Part shown: positions 33,749 through 42,362 of the stretch, in pieces | Layout of the letters: each line of letters starts with the position of its first letter | Position numbering within the stretch: position 1 is the first letter of the stretch | Assembly: GCF_002927275.1 (NCBI RefSeq) | Contig: NZ_PRKW01000003.1 | Location: 310,001-374,000, forward strand | DNA from: Arthrobacter pityocampae | GTDB lineage: Bacteria > Actinomycetota > Actinomycetes > Actinomycetales > Micrococcaceae | Reading direction: 5' to 3' | Length of the DNA: 64,000 nt | The notes under the pieces: model-generated | The model's database searches: none | Told to the model about the DNA's origin: nothing | Seen by the model: only the letters and a program-made list of their open reading frames with translations | Made by a program: the position numbers and the translations under genes

Positions 33749-35368
33749 GTGAGTCCCACCGCCGTCCGAGACCGACGCGACAGCCCTCAGCCGGCCGGAT
33801 CCTGGGTCCTCGCCCCCTCCCTCGCCTTCACGCGCGACGCGCTGCTGGCCCGGCTCCTGGGAGCGGCGTCGGGCGGATCCCTGCACTGGGTCCTCCCGCT
33901 GGCCGTGGCCCTGATCGCCGGGATCCTGCGCTTCGTGCGCCTGGGCGACCCGGCGTCCCTCGTGTTCGACGAGACCTACTACGTCAAGGACGCCTACTCG
34001 CTGCTGCAGTCCGGCTACGAGCGTGAATGGCCCGAGGACGCGAACGACTCCTTCAACGCCGGCGCCCCCGACGTCCTGCTCGGCACCCCCGACTACGTGG
34101 TGCACCCGCCGGTGGGCAAGTGGATGATCGCGTTCGGCATGCTGCTGTTCGGCGCGGACAACGCGTTCGGCTGGCGCTTCTCCGCAGCCGCCGTCGGGAC
34201 CCTCTCGGTGCTCCTGCTCGCCGTCGTCGCCCGCCGGATGTTCGGCTCGCCGCTCCTCGGGGCCGCGGCCGGGCTGCTCCTCGCCGTCGACGGGCACCAT
34301 CTGGTGCAGTCGCGCACGTCGCTGTTGGACATCTTCCTCAGCTTCTGGCTCCTCGCCGCGTTCGCGGCACTCCTGGTGGACCGCGACGACGGACGACGAC
34401 GCCTCGCGGCCCGGCTCGCCGCCCGGGCGGACGGCAGAATCCCCTCCCGTGCCCAGCTGGCGTACGGCCCGTTCCTGGGCTTCCGACCATGGCGCCTGGC
34501 CGCGGGGGTGTGCCTCGGGCTGGCCCTCGGCACGAAGTGGTCGGCCCTGCCGTTCATCGCCGCGTTCGGCCTGATGACCGTCGCCTGGGACATGAGCGCG
34601 CGCCGCATCGCCGGCGTGCACCACTGGGTGCTGGGGGCGGCGCTGAAGGACGGCCTGCTCGCCTTCGCCTGCCTCGTCCCGCTGGCAGCACTCACCTATC
34701 TGGCCACGTGGACGGGCTGGTTCCTGTCCTCGGATGCCTACGACCGCCGCTGGGCGGCGCAGAACCCGTCCGAGCAGTGGGGCTGGCTGCCGGACGGGCT
34801 CCGCTCCCTCGCCGAGTACCACCGCAGCGCCTACACCTTCCACCAGGGCCTCGGCTCCGACCACCCGTACGAGGCGAGCGCCTGGTCGTGGCTCGTGGTG
34901 GGCCGCCCGACGTCGTTCTTCTACGAGAAGCCGGCCGGGTGCGGGGCGGAGGCCTGCTCGCAGGCGGTGACCGTGCTCGGCAACCCGCTCATCTGGTGGA
35001 GCGCCGCCCTGTCCCTCGTGGTGCTCCTGTTCGTCTGGCTGGGCCGACGCGACTGGCGCGCCGCGGCCATCCTCACCGGCGTCGCCGCAGGCTACCTGCC
35101 CTGGTTCCTGTACCCGGAGCGCACCACCTTCTACTTCTACGCCGTGGCCTTCGAGCCGTACCTCGTGCTCGCGCTGGTGTACTGCCTCGGCCTCGTGCTC
35201 GGCGGGCCCGCGGCGGACGGGGCCCGCCGCCGGAGGGGTATCGTGCTGGTGGGGCTGTTCGTCGCCGCCGCCGTCGCGCTGTCGGCCTACTTCCTGCCCA
35301 TCTGGACCGCCGAGGTCATCCCCTACGACCAGTGGCGCGACCGCATGTGGCTGCCCAGCTGGATCTAG
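33749..35368 (+). CDS. Protein O-mannosyltransferase (GT39)
   Basis: A 539-residue polytopic membrane enzyme of the dolichyl-phosphate-mannose protein mannosyltransferase family. The conserved acidic motif LVFDETYYVKDA lies at about 71-82 in the first extracytoplasmic loop, and about ten hydrophobic helices follow. It transfers mannose from polyprenyl-phosphate-mannose to secreted proteins, as actinobacterial Pmt does. The C-terminal TEVIPYDQWRDRMWLP-type end is a family feature. GTG 33749 follows AGGG, and TAGCAT at 33736-33741 could be a -10. manA at 56 kb can supply the mannose precursor. Confidence 0.94.
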   Translation: MSPTAVRDRRDSPQPAGSWVLAPSLAFTRDALLARLLGAASGGSLHWVLPLAVALIAGILRFVRLGDPASLVFDETYYVKDAYSLLQSGYEREWPEDANDSFNAGAPDVLLGTPDYVVHPPVGKWMIAFGMLLFGADNAFGWRFSAAAVGTLSVLLLAVVARRMFGSPLLGAAAGLLLAVDGHHLVQSRTSLLDIFLSFWLLAAFAALLVDRDDGRRRLAARLAARADGRIPSRAQLAYGPFLGFRPWRLAAGVCLGLALGTKWSALPFIAAFGLMTVAWDMSARRIAGVHHWVLGAALKDGLLAFACLVPLAALTYLATWTGWFLSSDAYDRRWAAQNPSEQWGWLPDGLRSLAEYHRSAYTFHQGLGSDHPYEASAWSWLVVGRPTSFFYEKPAGCGAEACSQAVTVLGNPLIWWSAALSLVVLLFVWLGRRDWRAAAILTGVAAGYLPWFLYPERTTFYFYAVAFEPYLVLALVYCLGLVLGGPAADGARRRRGIVLVGLFVAAAVALSAYFLPIWTAEVIPYDQWRDRMWLPSWI

Positions 35369-35393
35369 GCCGCGGCCCCCTGAACTCCTCCCG

Positions 35394-35420
35394 GAACTTC
35401 CCGAACTCCCCGAACTTCCC
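35394..35420 (+). repeat. Three 9-bp tandem repeats in the acyl-CoA ligase leader
   Basis: GAACTTCCC, GAACTCCCC, GAACTTCCC in direct succession, followed by GAACGAAAG, in the 70-nt gap between the mannosyltransferase and ligase genes. Confidence 0.8.
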
Positions 35421-35438
35421 GAACGAAAGCGAACACCG

Positions 35439-37274
35439 GTGCGCGAAGCCATCACGGAACTCCTCGTCGACCTGCCGTCGGCGAGCAACACCACCGACCT
35501 CCTGCTGCGGACCTGCGACACCCAGCCGGGGCGTGCGCTGTACGCGCTGCGGTCGGGCACGCAGTGGCGGGACGTCCCGGCGGCGGAGTTCCTGCAGCAG
35601 GTCAGGCGCCTGGCCAAGGGACTGGTGGCGCAGGGCGTGCGGCCGGGGGACGCCGTCGCCGTGATGTCGAGGACGCGCTACGAGTGGACGCTCGCCGACG
35701 TCGCGATCTGGTTCGCCGGTGCGGTCACCGTCCCCGTCTACGAGACCTCCTCCGCCCATCAGGTCGCCTGGATCCTCGAGGACGCGCAGCCCGTGCTCGT
35801 GTTCGTCGAGGACGAGCACAAGGAGCAGCTCGTCCTGGACGCCGCGGCGCGGTCCGGCCGGTCGGATGCCATCCCCGTGGTCCGGCTGGACGCCGAGCCG
35901 ATCGACGGCGTGGCGACCCTCGCGACGCTCGGCGAGGCCGGGGCCTCGGTGTCCGACGACGCCCTCGAAGCGGCGCGGTCCTCGCGCGGCCTCGACGACG
36001 CCGCATCGATCGTCTACACCTCGGGCACTACGGGACGCCCGAAGGGCTGCGTGATCACGCACGGCAACTTCGCGCTCTTCGCCGTCAACACCCTCGAGTT
36101 CCTGCCGGAGTTCCTGAAGCAGGAGAACGCCCGGACCCTCATGTTCCTGCCCCTGGCGCACGTGCTGGCGCGGGCCGTGCAGGTGGTGTGCTTCACCGGC
36201 GGCATCACGCTCGCGCACTCCGGCTCGTCGTCGCAGCTGCTCGAGGACCTGACGACCTTCAAGCCCACGTTCCTGCTCGCCGTCCCGCGCATCTTCGAGA
36301 AGATCCACGCCACGGCGGGCCGGCGTGCGGCGGAGGCGGGCAAGGGGCGCCTCTTCGCGGCCGGCGAGCGCACCGCCGTCGCCTACTCGCGGGCGGTGGA
36401 CGCGCGCGGCCGGGGCGGACGCGGCCCCTCCCCCGTCCTGCGGGCCTCGCACGCGGTCTTCGACAGGCTCCTCTACCCCCGGCTGCGGGACGTCTTCGGC
36501 GGCGAGGTCACCTACACGGTGTCCGGGGCCAGCCCGCTCAGCGAGCACCTGACCCACTTCTTCCGCGGCGCCGGGATCCTGGTGCAGGAGGGCTACGGCC
36601 TCACCGAGAGCACCGCCCCGTGCACGGTGAACACCGTGTCCCTGACGCGCGTCGGCTCCGTCGGCATCCCGATGCCCGGCACCAGCGTCCGGCTGGACGA
36701 CGACGGCGAGGTGCAGGTGAAGGGCGCGGGAATCTTCGCCGGGTACCACCGCAACGACGCCGCGACGGCGGAGGTGTTCACCGACGACGGCTACTTCAGG
36801 ACCGGCGACCTCGGCGCGCTCGACGAGGACGGCTTCCTGACCATCACCGGGCGGAAGAAGGATCTGCTCGTGACCGCGGGCGGCAAGAACGTGGCGCCCG
36901 GCCCGCTCGAGGAGAAGCTCCGGGAGAACGCGCTCGTCGGCCAGGCCGTCGTCGTCGGCGAGGGCCGGCCGTTCGTCGCCGCGCTCATCAGCCTGGACCG
37001 GGAGGCCCTCGAGCCCTGGGCCGCCGCGCACGGCCGGTCCGGCCTGACCGCGGAGCAGGCCGCGCAGGACGCCGAGGTGCTCGCCGACCTGCAGTCCGCC
37101 GTCGACGCCGCGAACGCCACCGTGTCGCAGGCGGAGCAGATCCGGAAGTTCACCGTGCTCGACGTCGAGTTCAGCGTCGAGTCGGGGCACCTGACGCCCA
37201 CCCTCAAGCTGAAGCGGTCCGCCGTCGTCGCCGACCACGCCCGGGCGCTGGAGGACCTCTACGCCAGGCGGTAG
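35439..37274 (+). CDS. Long-chain acyl-CoA ligase (AMP-forming)
   Basis: A 611-residue adenylate-forming enzyme. The AMP-binding P-loop YTSGTTGRPKG lies at about 194-204, GYGLTES in the middle (about 387-393), and the C-terminal lid motif GRKKDLLVTAGGKNVAP near 470. It activates fatty acids as acyl-AMP and then acyl-CoA for lipid synthesis or beta-oxidation; its length and motifs match the FadD15-like group. The start is GTG 35439, 70 nt after the mannosyltransferase stop, so the two may be cotranscribed. A large bidirectional terminator follows. Confidence 0.92.
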   Translation: MREAITELLVDLPSASNTTDLLLRTCDTQPGRALYALRSGTQWRDVPAAEFLQQVRRLAKGLVAQGVRPGDAVAVMSRTRYEWTLADVAIWFAGAVTVPVYETSSAHQVAWILEDAQPVLVFVEDEHKEQLVLDAAARSGRSDAIPVVRLDAEPIDGVATLATLGEAGASVSDDALEAARSSRGLDDAASIVYTSGTTGRPKGCVITHGNFALFAVNTLEFLPEFLKQENARTLMFLPLAHVLARAVQVVCFTGGITLAHSGSSSQLLEDLTTFKPTFLLAVPRIFEKIHATAGRRAAEAGKGRLFAAGERTAVAYSRAVDARGRGGRGPSPVLRASHAVFDRLLYPRLRDVFGGEVTYTVSGASPLSEHLTHFFRGAGILVQEGYGLTESTAPCTVNTVSLTRVGSVGIPMPGTSVRLDDDGEVQVKGAGIFAGYHRNDAATAEVFTDDGYFRTGDLGALDEDGFLTITGRKKDLLVTAGGKNVAPGPLEEKLRENALVGQAVVVGEGRPFVAALISLDREALEPWAAAHGRSGLTAEQAAQDAEVLADLQSAVDAANATVSQAEQIRKFTVLDVEFSVESGHLTPTLKLKRSAVVADHARALEDLYARR

Positions 37275-37286
37275 CCGCAGCTCCGG

Positions 37287-37347
37287 GGGCGTGCACCCGG
37301 CGCGGCGGCCCGGAGCCGTTGCTCCGTTCCCACGGGTCTGCACGCCC
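37287..37347. terminator. Nested terminator between convergent genes
   Basis: The outer 9-bp stem GGGCGTGCA (37287-37295) with TGCACGCCC (37339-37347) encloses an inner hairpin CGGAGC-CGTT-GCTCCG (37311-37326). Confidence 0.65.
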
Positions 37348-37406
37348 GCCGCGGCGGCCCCTCCGGAAGCAGTCCGTTCCGCCCGGACGCGCCCGGACGG
37401 ATGTCG

Positions 37407-38816
37407 CTAGGAGGCGTCCAGCGCCTTGCGGTACCGTTCCTGCGCCGCTTCCTGGGCCCTTCTGGAGCGATCACGGCGGGCCTTCGTGGGCCACGTGAGG
37501 ACGAGCGTGAGGATCGTCGCCGTGAGGACCAGTGCCGCGACCGTCACCGCCGAGTCCGTCCAGAACTGCTCGGGGAAGAGCCGGATGAGGGTGTCGTCCA
37601 GGCGGAACGTCCACGTGCCGTCCGCGAAGAACAGGGCGTGGACCTGCGTGAAGAAGGTCTCCCACGCGAGGACCGCCAGCACGGTCAGGACGGCGATGCC
37701 CACGAGCGTCAGCACGGCCCCCGAGAACAGCGCCCGCCGGACCCCGCCCTTGTAGCGCCGCGCGAGGTAGATGCAGGCCAGGACCGAGAGGACGAAGAGC
37801 ACGAGGGCGAGGAAGAAGGACAGCCCGAGGACGCCCTTCACATCCGCCATGTGCCCCACCTCCGACTCGAGGAACAACGACTCGCCCTCCGGCGTCACCA
37901 GGTCACCCAGGTATCGCGGGGGCGCGAAGTTCAGCACGTAGTCGAGGGCGTACGAGCCGTACGTCATGCGGTCGTCCAATGAGAAACCGAACCGGTCCGC
38001 GGGGAACCCGGGCCGGTGGTATTCGAGCCACAGGAACGACGACGTCGCGACGGCCCGGATCGCGACGGCCACCACGATGATCGGGAAGAACAGGGCGACG
38101 ACGACCTGCAGGAAGCGCGGAAGGGCGGGCTTCGCCGTGGCCGCGTTGTCCCGGGCCGCAGCACGCCGGGCGGCGTCGCTGTCCGACGGGGGTACGGACA
38201 GGGCTGCCGTGTCCGTGGACGGGCCGGCGGCGGCCGGGGTGTGGCTTCCGTGCGCCGGTGAGGGACCGGCGGACGACGGACCGGCGCCGGACGACGCCGG
38301 TCCTGCCGGGACGGCGGAGGTACCGTGCGCTCCGGCAGGACCCTGAGCGGGGTCCCGTTCGCCGGAGGGCCGATCGCCGTCATCGGACGGAGCGGCAGCG
38401 TCGACTTCGTCGAACGGAGCGGCGTCGGTGCCGTCGGTCCCGTCGACGTCGGCCTCGTCGGCGTGGTTCTCGGCGTCCGGCTCGGCGTCCGGCTCGGCCT
38501 CGCCGGCGTCGTTCTCGACGTCCGGCGCGGCGTCGGGCTCGGCGACGTCGTCGAACTCGTCGACGGACGACTCACGCGCGAGTTCGTCGTCGCCGGCGTC
38601 GTGGACCTCCGGGACGTCCGGGAGGACGGCTGCTTCCCTCATGGGGGGCTCGTCCTGCCGGGCGACGGCCGGGGCCGGCTCCTCCCCGGGATCCGGGGCA
38701 GCACCGGGCGTCTCGGGGCCCGGCCCGACGGCGGCCTGGTCGTCGCCCACAGCGCGCATCCCGTCCGCGCGGGATGCGCCGGAAGCGCTCGGACGGGGGC
38801 TGTCGGTCTCTGCCAC
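37407..38816 (-). CDS. TIGR01906-family membrane protein with long acidic N terminus
   Basis: A 469-residue protein. Residues 1-230 are a disordered Asp/Glu/Ala/Pro-rich tail with degenerate repeats such as EPDAEPDAEN. The conserved part has five hydrophobic helices and the family features FAPPRYLGDL and DDTLIRLFPEQFW. The function of this family is unknown. I choose GTG 38816 (MAETDSPRPS) because GAGGAG lies 8 nt upstream; ATG 38864 in the same frame lacks a ribosome site. It lies downstream of a SpoIIM-like gene on the same strand and convergent with the acyl-CoA ligase. Confidence 0.88.
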   Translation of the reverse strand: MAETDSPRPSASGASRADGMRAVGDDQAAVGPGPETPGAAPDPGEEPAPAVARQDEPPMREAAVLPDVPEVHDAGDDELARESSVDEFDDVAEPDAAPDVENDAGEAEPDAEPDAENHADEADVDGTDGTDAAPFDEVDAAAPSDDGDRPSGERDPAQGPAGAHGTSAVPAGPASSGAGPSSAGPSPAHGSHTPAAAGPSTDTAALSVPPSDSDAARRAAARDNAATAKPALPRFLQVVVALFFPIIVVAVAIRAVATSSFLWLEYHRPGFPADRFGFSLDDRMTYGSYALDYVLNFAPPRYLGDLVTPEGESLFLESEVGHMADVKGVLGLSFFLALVLFVLSVLACIYLARRYKGGVRRALFSGAVLTLVGIAVLTVLAVLAWETFFTQVHALFFADGTWTFRLDDTLIRLFPEQFWTDSAVTVAALVLTATILTLVLTWPTKARRDRSRRAQEAAQERYRKALDAS

Positions 38817-38977
38817 TGCGATGTCTCCTCGATGTCTGCCGCCGGTGCCTGCATCCGGCGTCATTCGACACTACCGGGCATTCGCGTGCGCCGCAGGGAG
38901 GCTCCCCGCTCACCCGCCCCTCGCGGGGTCACCGATCGCGACCGGCCAGGCCCGTCACGGGGCCCGGAGCCACCGTG

Positions 38978-39967
38978 TCAGGCGGTGACGACGGCGTCCC
39001 CCCGGTCGACGGCGCCGAGGTCGCCGCGGTGCCCGGCCGCGACCGCGCGCCGTCCGAGGATCAGGGTGTACGCCCAGTAGGCGCCGAGGACGAGGAAGCC
39101 GATGGTGAGGCGCAGCCACGGCGGCAGCCCGCTCGGGGTCACGAACCCCTCCACGAGTCCCGAGACGAGCAGCACCAGCACCAGCCCGAGCGCCACCGTG
39201 ATCAGCGCGCGGCCCTCCTCCGCGAGCGCGGCGGCGCGGGTCCTGCGTCCCGGAGCCACCCATGCCCAGAAGATACGCAGCCCGGCGGCCGTGGCGATGA
39301 AGATGGCGGTCAGCTCCATGAAGCCGTGCGGCAGGATGTAGAGGAAGAAGGTGTCGAGCCGGTCGTAGGACGCCATCATGCCGGCGGCCATGCCCACGCC
39401 CTGCGCGTTCTGGTAGAGGATGAACACCGGCCAGATGCCGGTGACGCCGAACGCGACGGCCTGCACGGCGATCCACGCGTTGTTCGTCCAGACCAGGCCG
39501 GCGAAGGATGCGGCGGGGTTCTCCGAGTAGTAGTCGACGAAGTCCTCCTCGACGTAGCGCCGGAGCTCCTCGTCCGGCCCGAGCGCCTGGATCACGCCGG
39601 GCGTGCCCACCCAGAAGGCGTAGAGCCAGGCCACCGCGACGAAGACCAGCCCGACCACGACCGTCAGCCAGCGGACGCGGTAGAACGCAGCGGGAAGGGA
39701 GAACACGAAGAACTGCGCGATGTCCTCCATGGTGTTGGACCTCGCCCCGGTGAACCGGGTCCGCGCGCGGGAGAGCCGGGTGGACAGCGCCCCGGACAAC
39801 GCGCTCTCGGGGTCCACGGACCGGATGATGGACAGGTGCGTCGAGACGCGCTGGTACAGCACCAGCAGTTCGTCCGACTCCGCGCCGTCGAGCCGGCGCC
39901 GGCCCACGAGCTCGTCGAGTCGTTGCCAGTCGCTGCGGTGCACGGCGATGAATGCGTCCACGTCCAT
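38978..39967 (-). CDS. SpoIIM-like (DUF95) membrane protein
   Basis: A 329-residue integral membrane protein of the stage II sporulation M family, found also in non-sporulating actinobacteria. It has an N-terminal soluble helical region (DVDAFIAVHRSDWQRLDEL), a first helix near residues 100-120, and a membrane core carrying the family segment LPHGFMELTAIFIA. In many genomes it neighbours RDD and MoxR genes; here it is divergent from an RDD gene with 127 nt between. A role in membrane or septum organisation is only inferred. Confidence 0.9.
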   Translation of the reverse strand: MDVDAFIAVHRSDWQRLDELVGRRRLDGAESDELLVLYQRVSTHLSIIRSVDPESALSGALSTRLSRARTRFTGARSNTMEDIAQFFVFSLPAAFYRVRWLTVVVGLVFVAVAWLYAFWVGTPGVIQALGPDEELRRYVEEDFVDYYSENPAASFAGLVWTNNAWIAVQAVAFGVTGIWPVFILYQNAQGVGMAAGMMASYDRLDTFFLYILPHGFMELTAIFIATAAGLRIFWAWVAPGRRTRAAALAEEGRALITVALGLVLVLLVSGLVEGFVTPSGLPPWLRLTIGFLVLGAYWAYTLILGRRAVAAGHRGDLGAVDRGDAVVTA

Positions 39968-40094
39968 GGGCCAACCCTATAGTTCCGGCACCATCACACG
40001 GCGGCAACGGCACGGGCAACGGCACGACGGCGTTACGCTGCTGGGAGGGAGCACGGGACACCAGGGCCCGTCACCGGCGGTCAGGGGGACATTC

Positions 40095-40895
40095 ATGAGT
40101 TCGGTCGTCACCGGCGAGGCAGTGGTCCTCGAGCTGAAACCGGCCGGATTCGCCGCCCGGGGGCTGAGCGTCCTCATCGACATCATCGCCCAGATCGTGC
40201 TCGGGATCCTGCTGGTGCTGCTGATCGGGAACCTCTTCGACGGTGTGTTCGACGACGCCCTGACGAGGGCCCTCGGCCTCGTCGTCGTGGTCCTGCTCGT
40301 CGTCGTCCTGCCGGTGACGGTGGAGACCGTGACCCGCGGGAAGTCGCTGGGCCGCCTCGTCATGGGACTGCGGATCGTGCGCGACGACGGCGGCGCCATC
40401 CGCTTCCGCCACGCCTTCATCCGCGGCATGCTCGCGATCCTCGAGATCTACCTGCTCGTCGGGTCGCTCGCCTTCCTCGTCTCCCTGTTCAACGAGCGCT
40501 CCAAGCGCCTCGGCGACCTGCTGGCCGGGACCTACGCGATGCGGGAGCGCGTGGTCGCGCGGCCACGCGCCGTCCTCGTCATGCCGCAGAGCCTCGAGGC
40601 CTGGGCTGCGACGGCGGACATCGGCCGCCTGCCCGACGCCCTCGGCCGCAGGATGTCCCAGTTCCTCGCGCAGGCGCCGCGCCTCACGCCGTCGGCCCGC
40701 ACCACGCTCTCCCTGGACCTCGCGGCCGAGGCGAGCCGCCACGTCTCCCCCGCACCCCCGGCGGACACCCATCCGGAGGAGTTCCTGCGCGCCGTCATCG
40801 CCGCGCGGCGTGACCGCGACTACACGGCGATGATGCGTCAGCGCGAACGGGCGGAGTCGACGGCGAAACGGATCCACACCCTGCCGTTCGACTAG
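40095..40895 (+). CDS. RDD-family membrane protein
   Basis: A 266-residue protein with an RDD domain in the first 160 residues: the Arg-Asp signature is present as ARGLSVLIDIIAQ, then two long hydrophobic helices, then GKSLGRLVMGLRIV and RSKRLGDLLAGT. The C-terminal 100 residues are soluble and charged. Some RDD proteins are linked to ion or solute exchange, but the function is generally unknown. AGGGGG 7 nt before the ATG supports the start. Its stop codon shares the palindrome CTAG with the stop of the convergent L,D-transpeptidase gene. Confidence 0.91.
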   Translation: MSSVVTGEAVVLELKPAGFAARGLSVLIDIIAQIVLGILLVLLIGNLFDGVFDDALTRALGLVVVVLLVVVLPVTVETVTRGKSLGRLVMGLRIVRDDGGAIRFRHAFIRGMLAILEIYLLVGSLAFLVSLFNERSKRLGDLLAGTYAMRERVVARPRAVLVMPQSLEAWAATADIGRLPDALGRRMSQFLAQAPRLTPSARTTLSLDLAAEASRHVSPAPPADTHPEEFLRAVIAARRDRDYTAMMRQRERAESTAKRIHTLPFD

Positions 40896-42205
40896 GGCTG
40901 GCCGACCCACTCGGTCCACGGGACGTTCCAGTCGCCGAAGCCGTCCCACACGTACATGGGGCCGTAGCCCGTGTTGAGGATCTGCACCACGTCCCCGGGC
41001 CCGAAGGTGTTGTAGAAGTACTCGGCGCCCTCGGGGGACATCCCGATGCAGCCGTGGGAGACGTTGATCTCCCCGAGGGCCACCTGCGCCGCGGGCAGCG
41101 CCTCGTGCACGAACGCGCCGCCGTTGCTCAACCGGCTGGCATGGTTCACGACCGTCGGCGGGTAGTAGGCGGGATCGCCGGGTTCCAGGCCGATCGACTC
41201 GGCCCTGAACCGGGTGCTCTCGTAGTGCTCCATCACCACCATGTAGCCCTCGGTGGAGGGCCACTCGTCGGTGCCGAGGGTGACGGGGAAGGTGCGGTCG
41301 AGCTTCCCGTCGAGGTAGACCTTCATGGTCTTGGTGGTGTTGTCCACCACGGCCAGGCGGGTGTCGTGCGTCTTCACGGTGCGGGTCGTGTCGCTGTTGC
41401 CGATCATGCCGTTGCCGAAGTCGACGCCGAACAGCCCGGACTCGACCGTGATCGTGCTGTTCGGGGCCCAGAACGTCTCCGGGCGGTAGCGTGCCTTGGT
41501 GTCGGAGATCCAGTAGAACGCGCCGGACTGCCCGCTGGTGCTGGTGACGGTGATGGCCTCCTCCACGGCGTCCCGGTTGGTCACCGGCTCGCTGAAGGTG
41601 AACTCGAGCGGCTGGCCCGTGCCCACGGTCGCGCCGTCCAGCGGGAACATCGCCGCGTCGGCCTCGTTCGCGGGCTCGACGGTCCGGAACGTGGAGGTGT
41701 TCCTGACGGACCGGCCGGCGGAGTCGCGGACCGTGTAGGAGAACGCGTACTCGGTGTCGAAGGCGAGCCGGTCCGTCGCGGTCCACGTCGTGCCGTCGTC
41801 GGAGACGGTTCCGGCGACCGGCGTGCCGCCCGCCCGCGGGACGAGTTCGACGGCGTCGAGCGTCGCCCCGGTGACCTTCACCGCGGCCGGAGTACCGGGG
41901 TTGACCGCGACCGCACCGTCCGTGGGCGTGAGGCCGACGGTGTACTCGCCGGCCCGGGCGTCGGGCGCTGCCGTCGGCGTCCCCGCTGCCGGGGAGGGTG
42001 TGGGCGGCGCCGCGTCGGGGGTTCCGGTCGCAGCGGGCGAGGGTGCCGGGGACGACGTCGAGGTGGGCGCGGGATCGCCCCACGGCGATGCCGTCGCGAT
42101 GCCCACGCCGCCGCCGACGGCGACGACCGCCGCGGCACCGATGGCGGCGACCTTCCAGCCCTTCCGTCCCGCTGCTGCCCTGCCCGGTTCCTGCTTCGTG
42201 CGCAT
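40892..42205 (-). CDS. L,D-transpeptidase with Ig-like domains
   Basis: A 437-residue envelope enzyme that makes 3-3 cross-links in peptidoglycan. An N-terminal membrane anchor or signal (about residues 18-40) is followed by a Pro/Ala/Thr-rich linker, two Ig-like domains (about 85-280) and a YkuD catalytic domain. The active site Cys386 lies in NVSHGCIGMSPEGA. The domain layout matches mycobacterial Ldt proteins. ATG 42205 starts a typical positively charged N region. It is convergent with the RDD gene, with a 4-bp overlap of stop codons (40892-40895). Confidence 0.94.
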   Translation of the reverse strand: MRTKQEPGRAAAGRKGWKVAAIGAAAVVAVGGGVGIATASPWGDPAPTSTSSPAPSPAATGTPDAAPPTPSPAAGTPTAAPDARAGEYTVGLTPTDGAVAVNPGTPAAVKVTGATLDAVELVPRAGGTPVAGTVSDDGTTWTATDRLAFDTEYAFSYTVRDSAGRSVRNTSTFRTVEPANEADAAMFPLDGATVGTGQPLEFTFSEPVTNRDAVEEAITVTSTSGQSGAFYWISDTKARYRPETFWAPNSTITVESGLFGVDFGNGMIGNSDTTRTVKTHDTRLAVVDNTTKTMKVYLDGKLDRTFPVTLGTDEWPSTEGYMVVMEHYESTRFRAESIGLEPGDPAYYPPTVVNHASRLSNGGAFVHEALPAAQVALGEINVSHGCIGMSPEGAEYFYNTFGPGDVVQILNTGYGPMYVWDGFGDWNVPWTEWVGQP

Positions 42206-42294
42206 GCGTCCAGCCCTTCCCTAGCACTGCTTCTGAGCGACTGTACGTGCCAGGACGCACCTCACCGCGGAGGCCGCGCGGTGTCGGACCAGGA

Positions 42295-42336
42295 CACGGT
42301 GGCCGACGGCACCCACGGGTACCATCGGCCGCCGTG
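42295..42336 (-). terminator. Terminator after ahcY
   Basis: A 12-bp stem with one wobble pair (CACGG-T-GGCCGA with TCGGCC-G-CCGTG) lies 26 nt past the ahcY stop codon. The 18-nt loop can itself pair through ACCC and GGGT. Confidence 0.65.
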
Positions 42337-42362
42337 CCGAAGAGGGCCCGGCTGGCAGCGGG

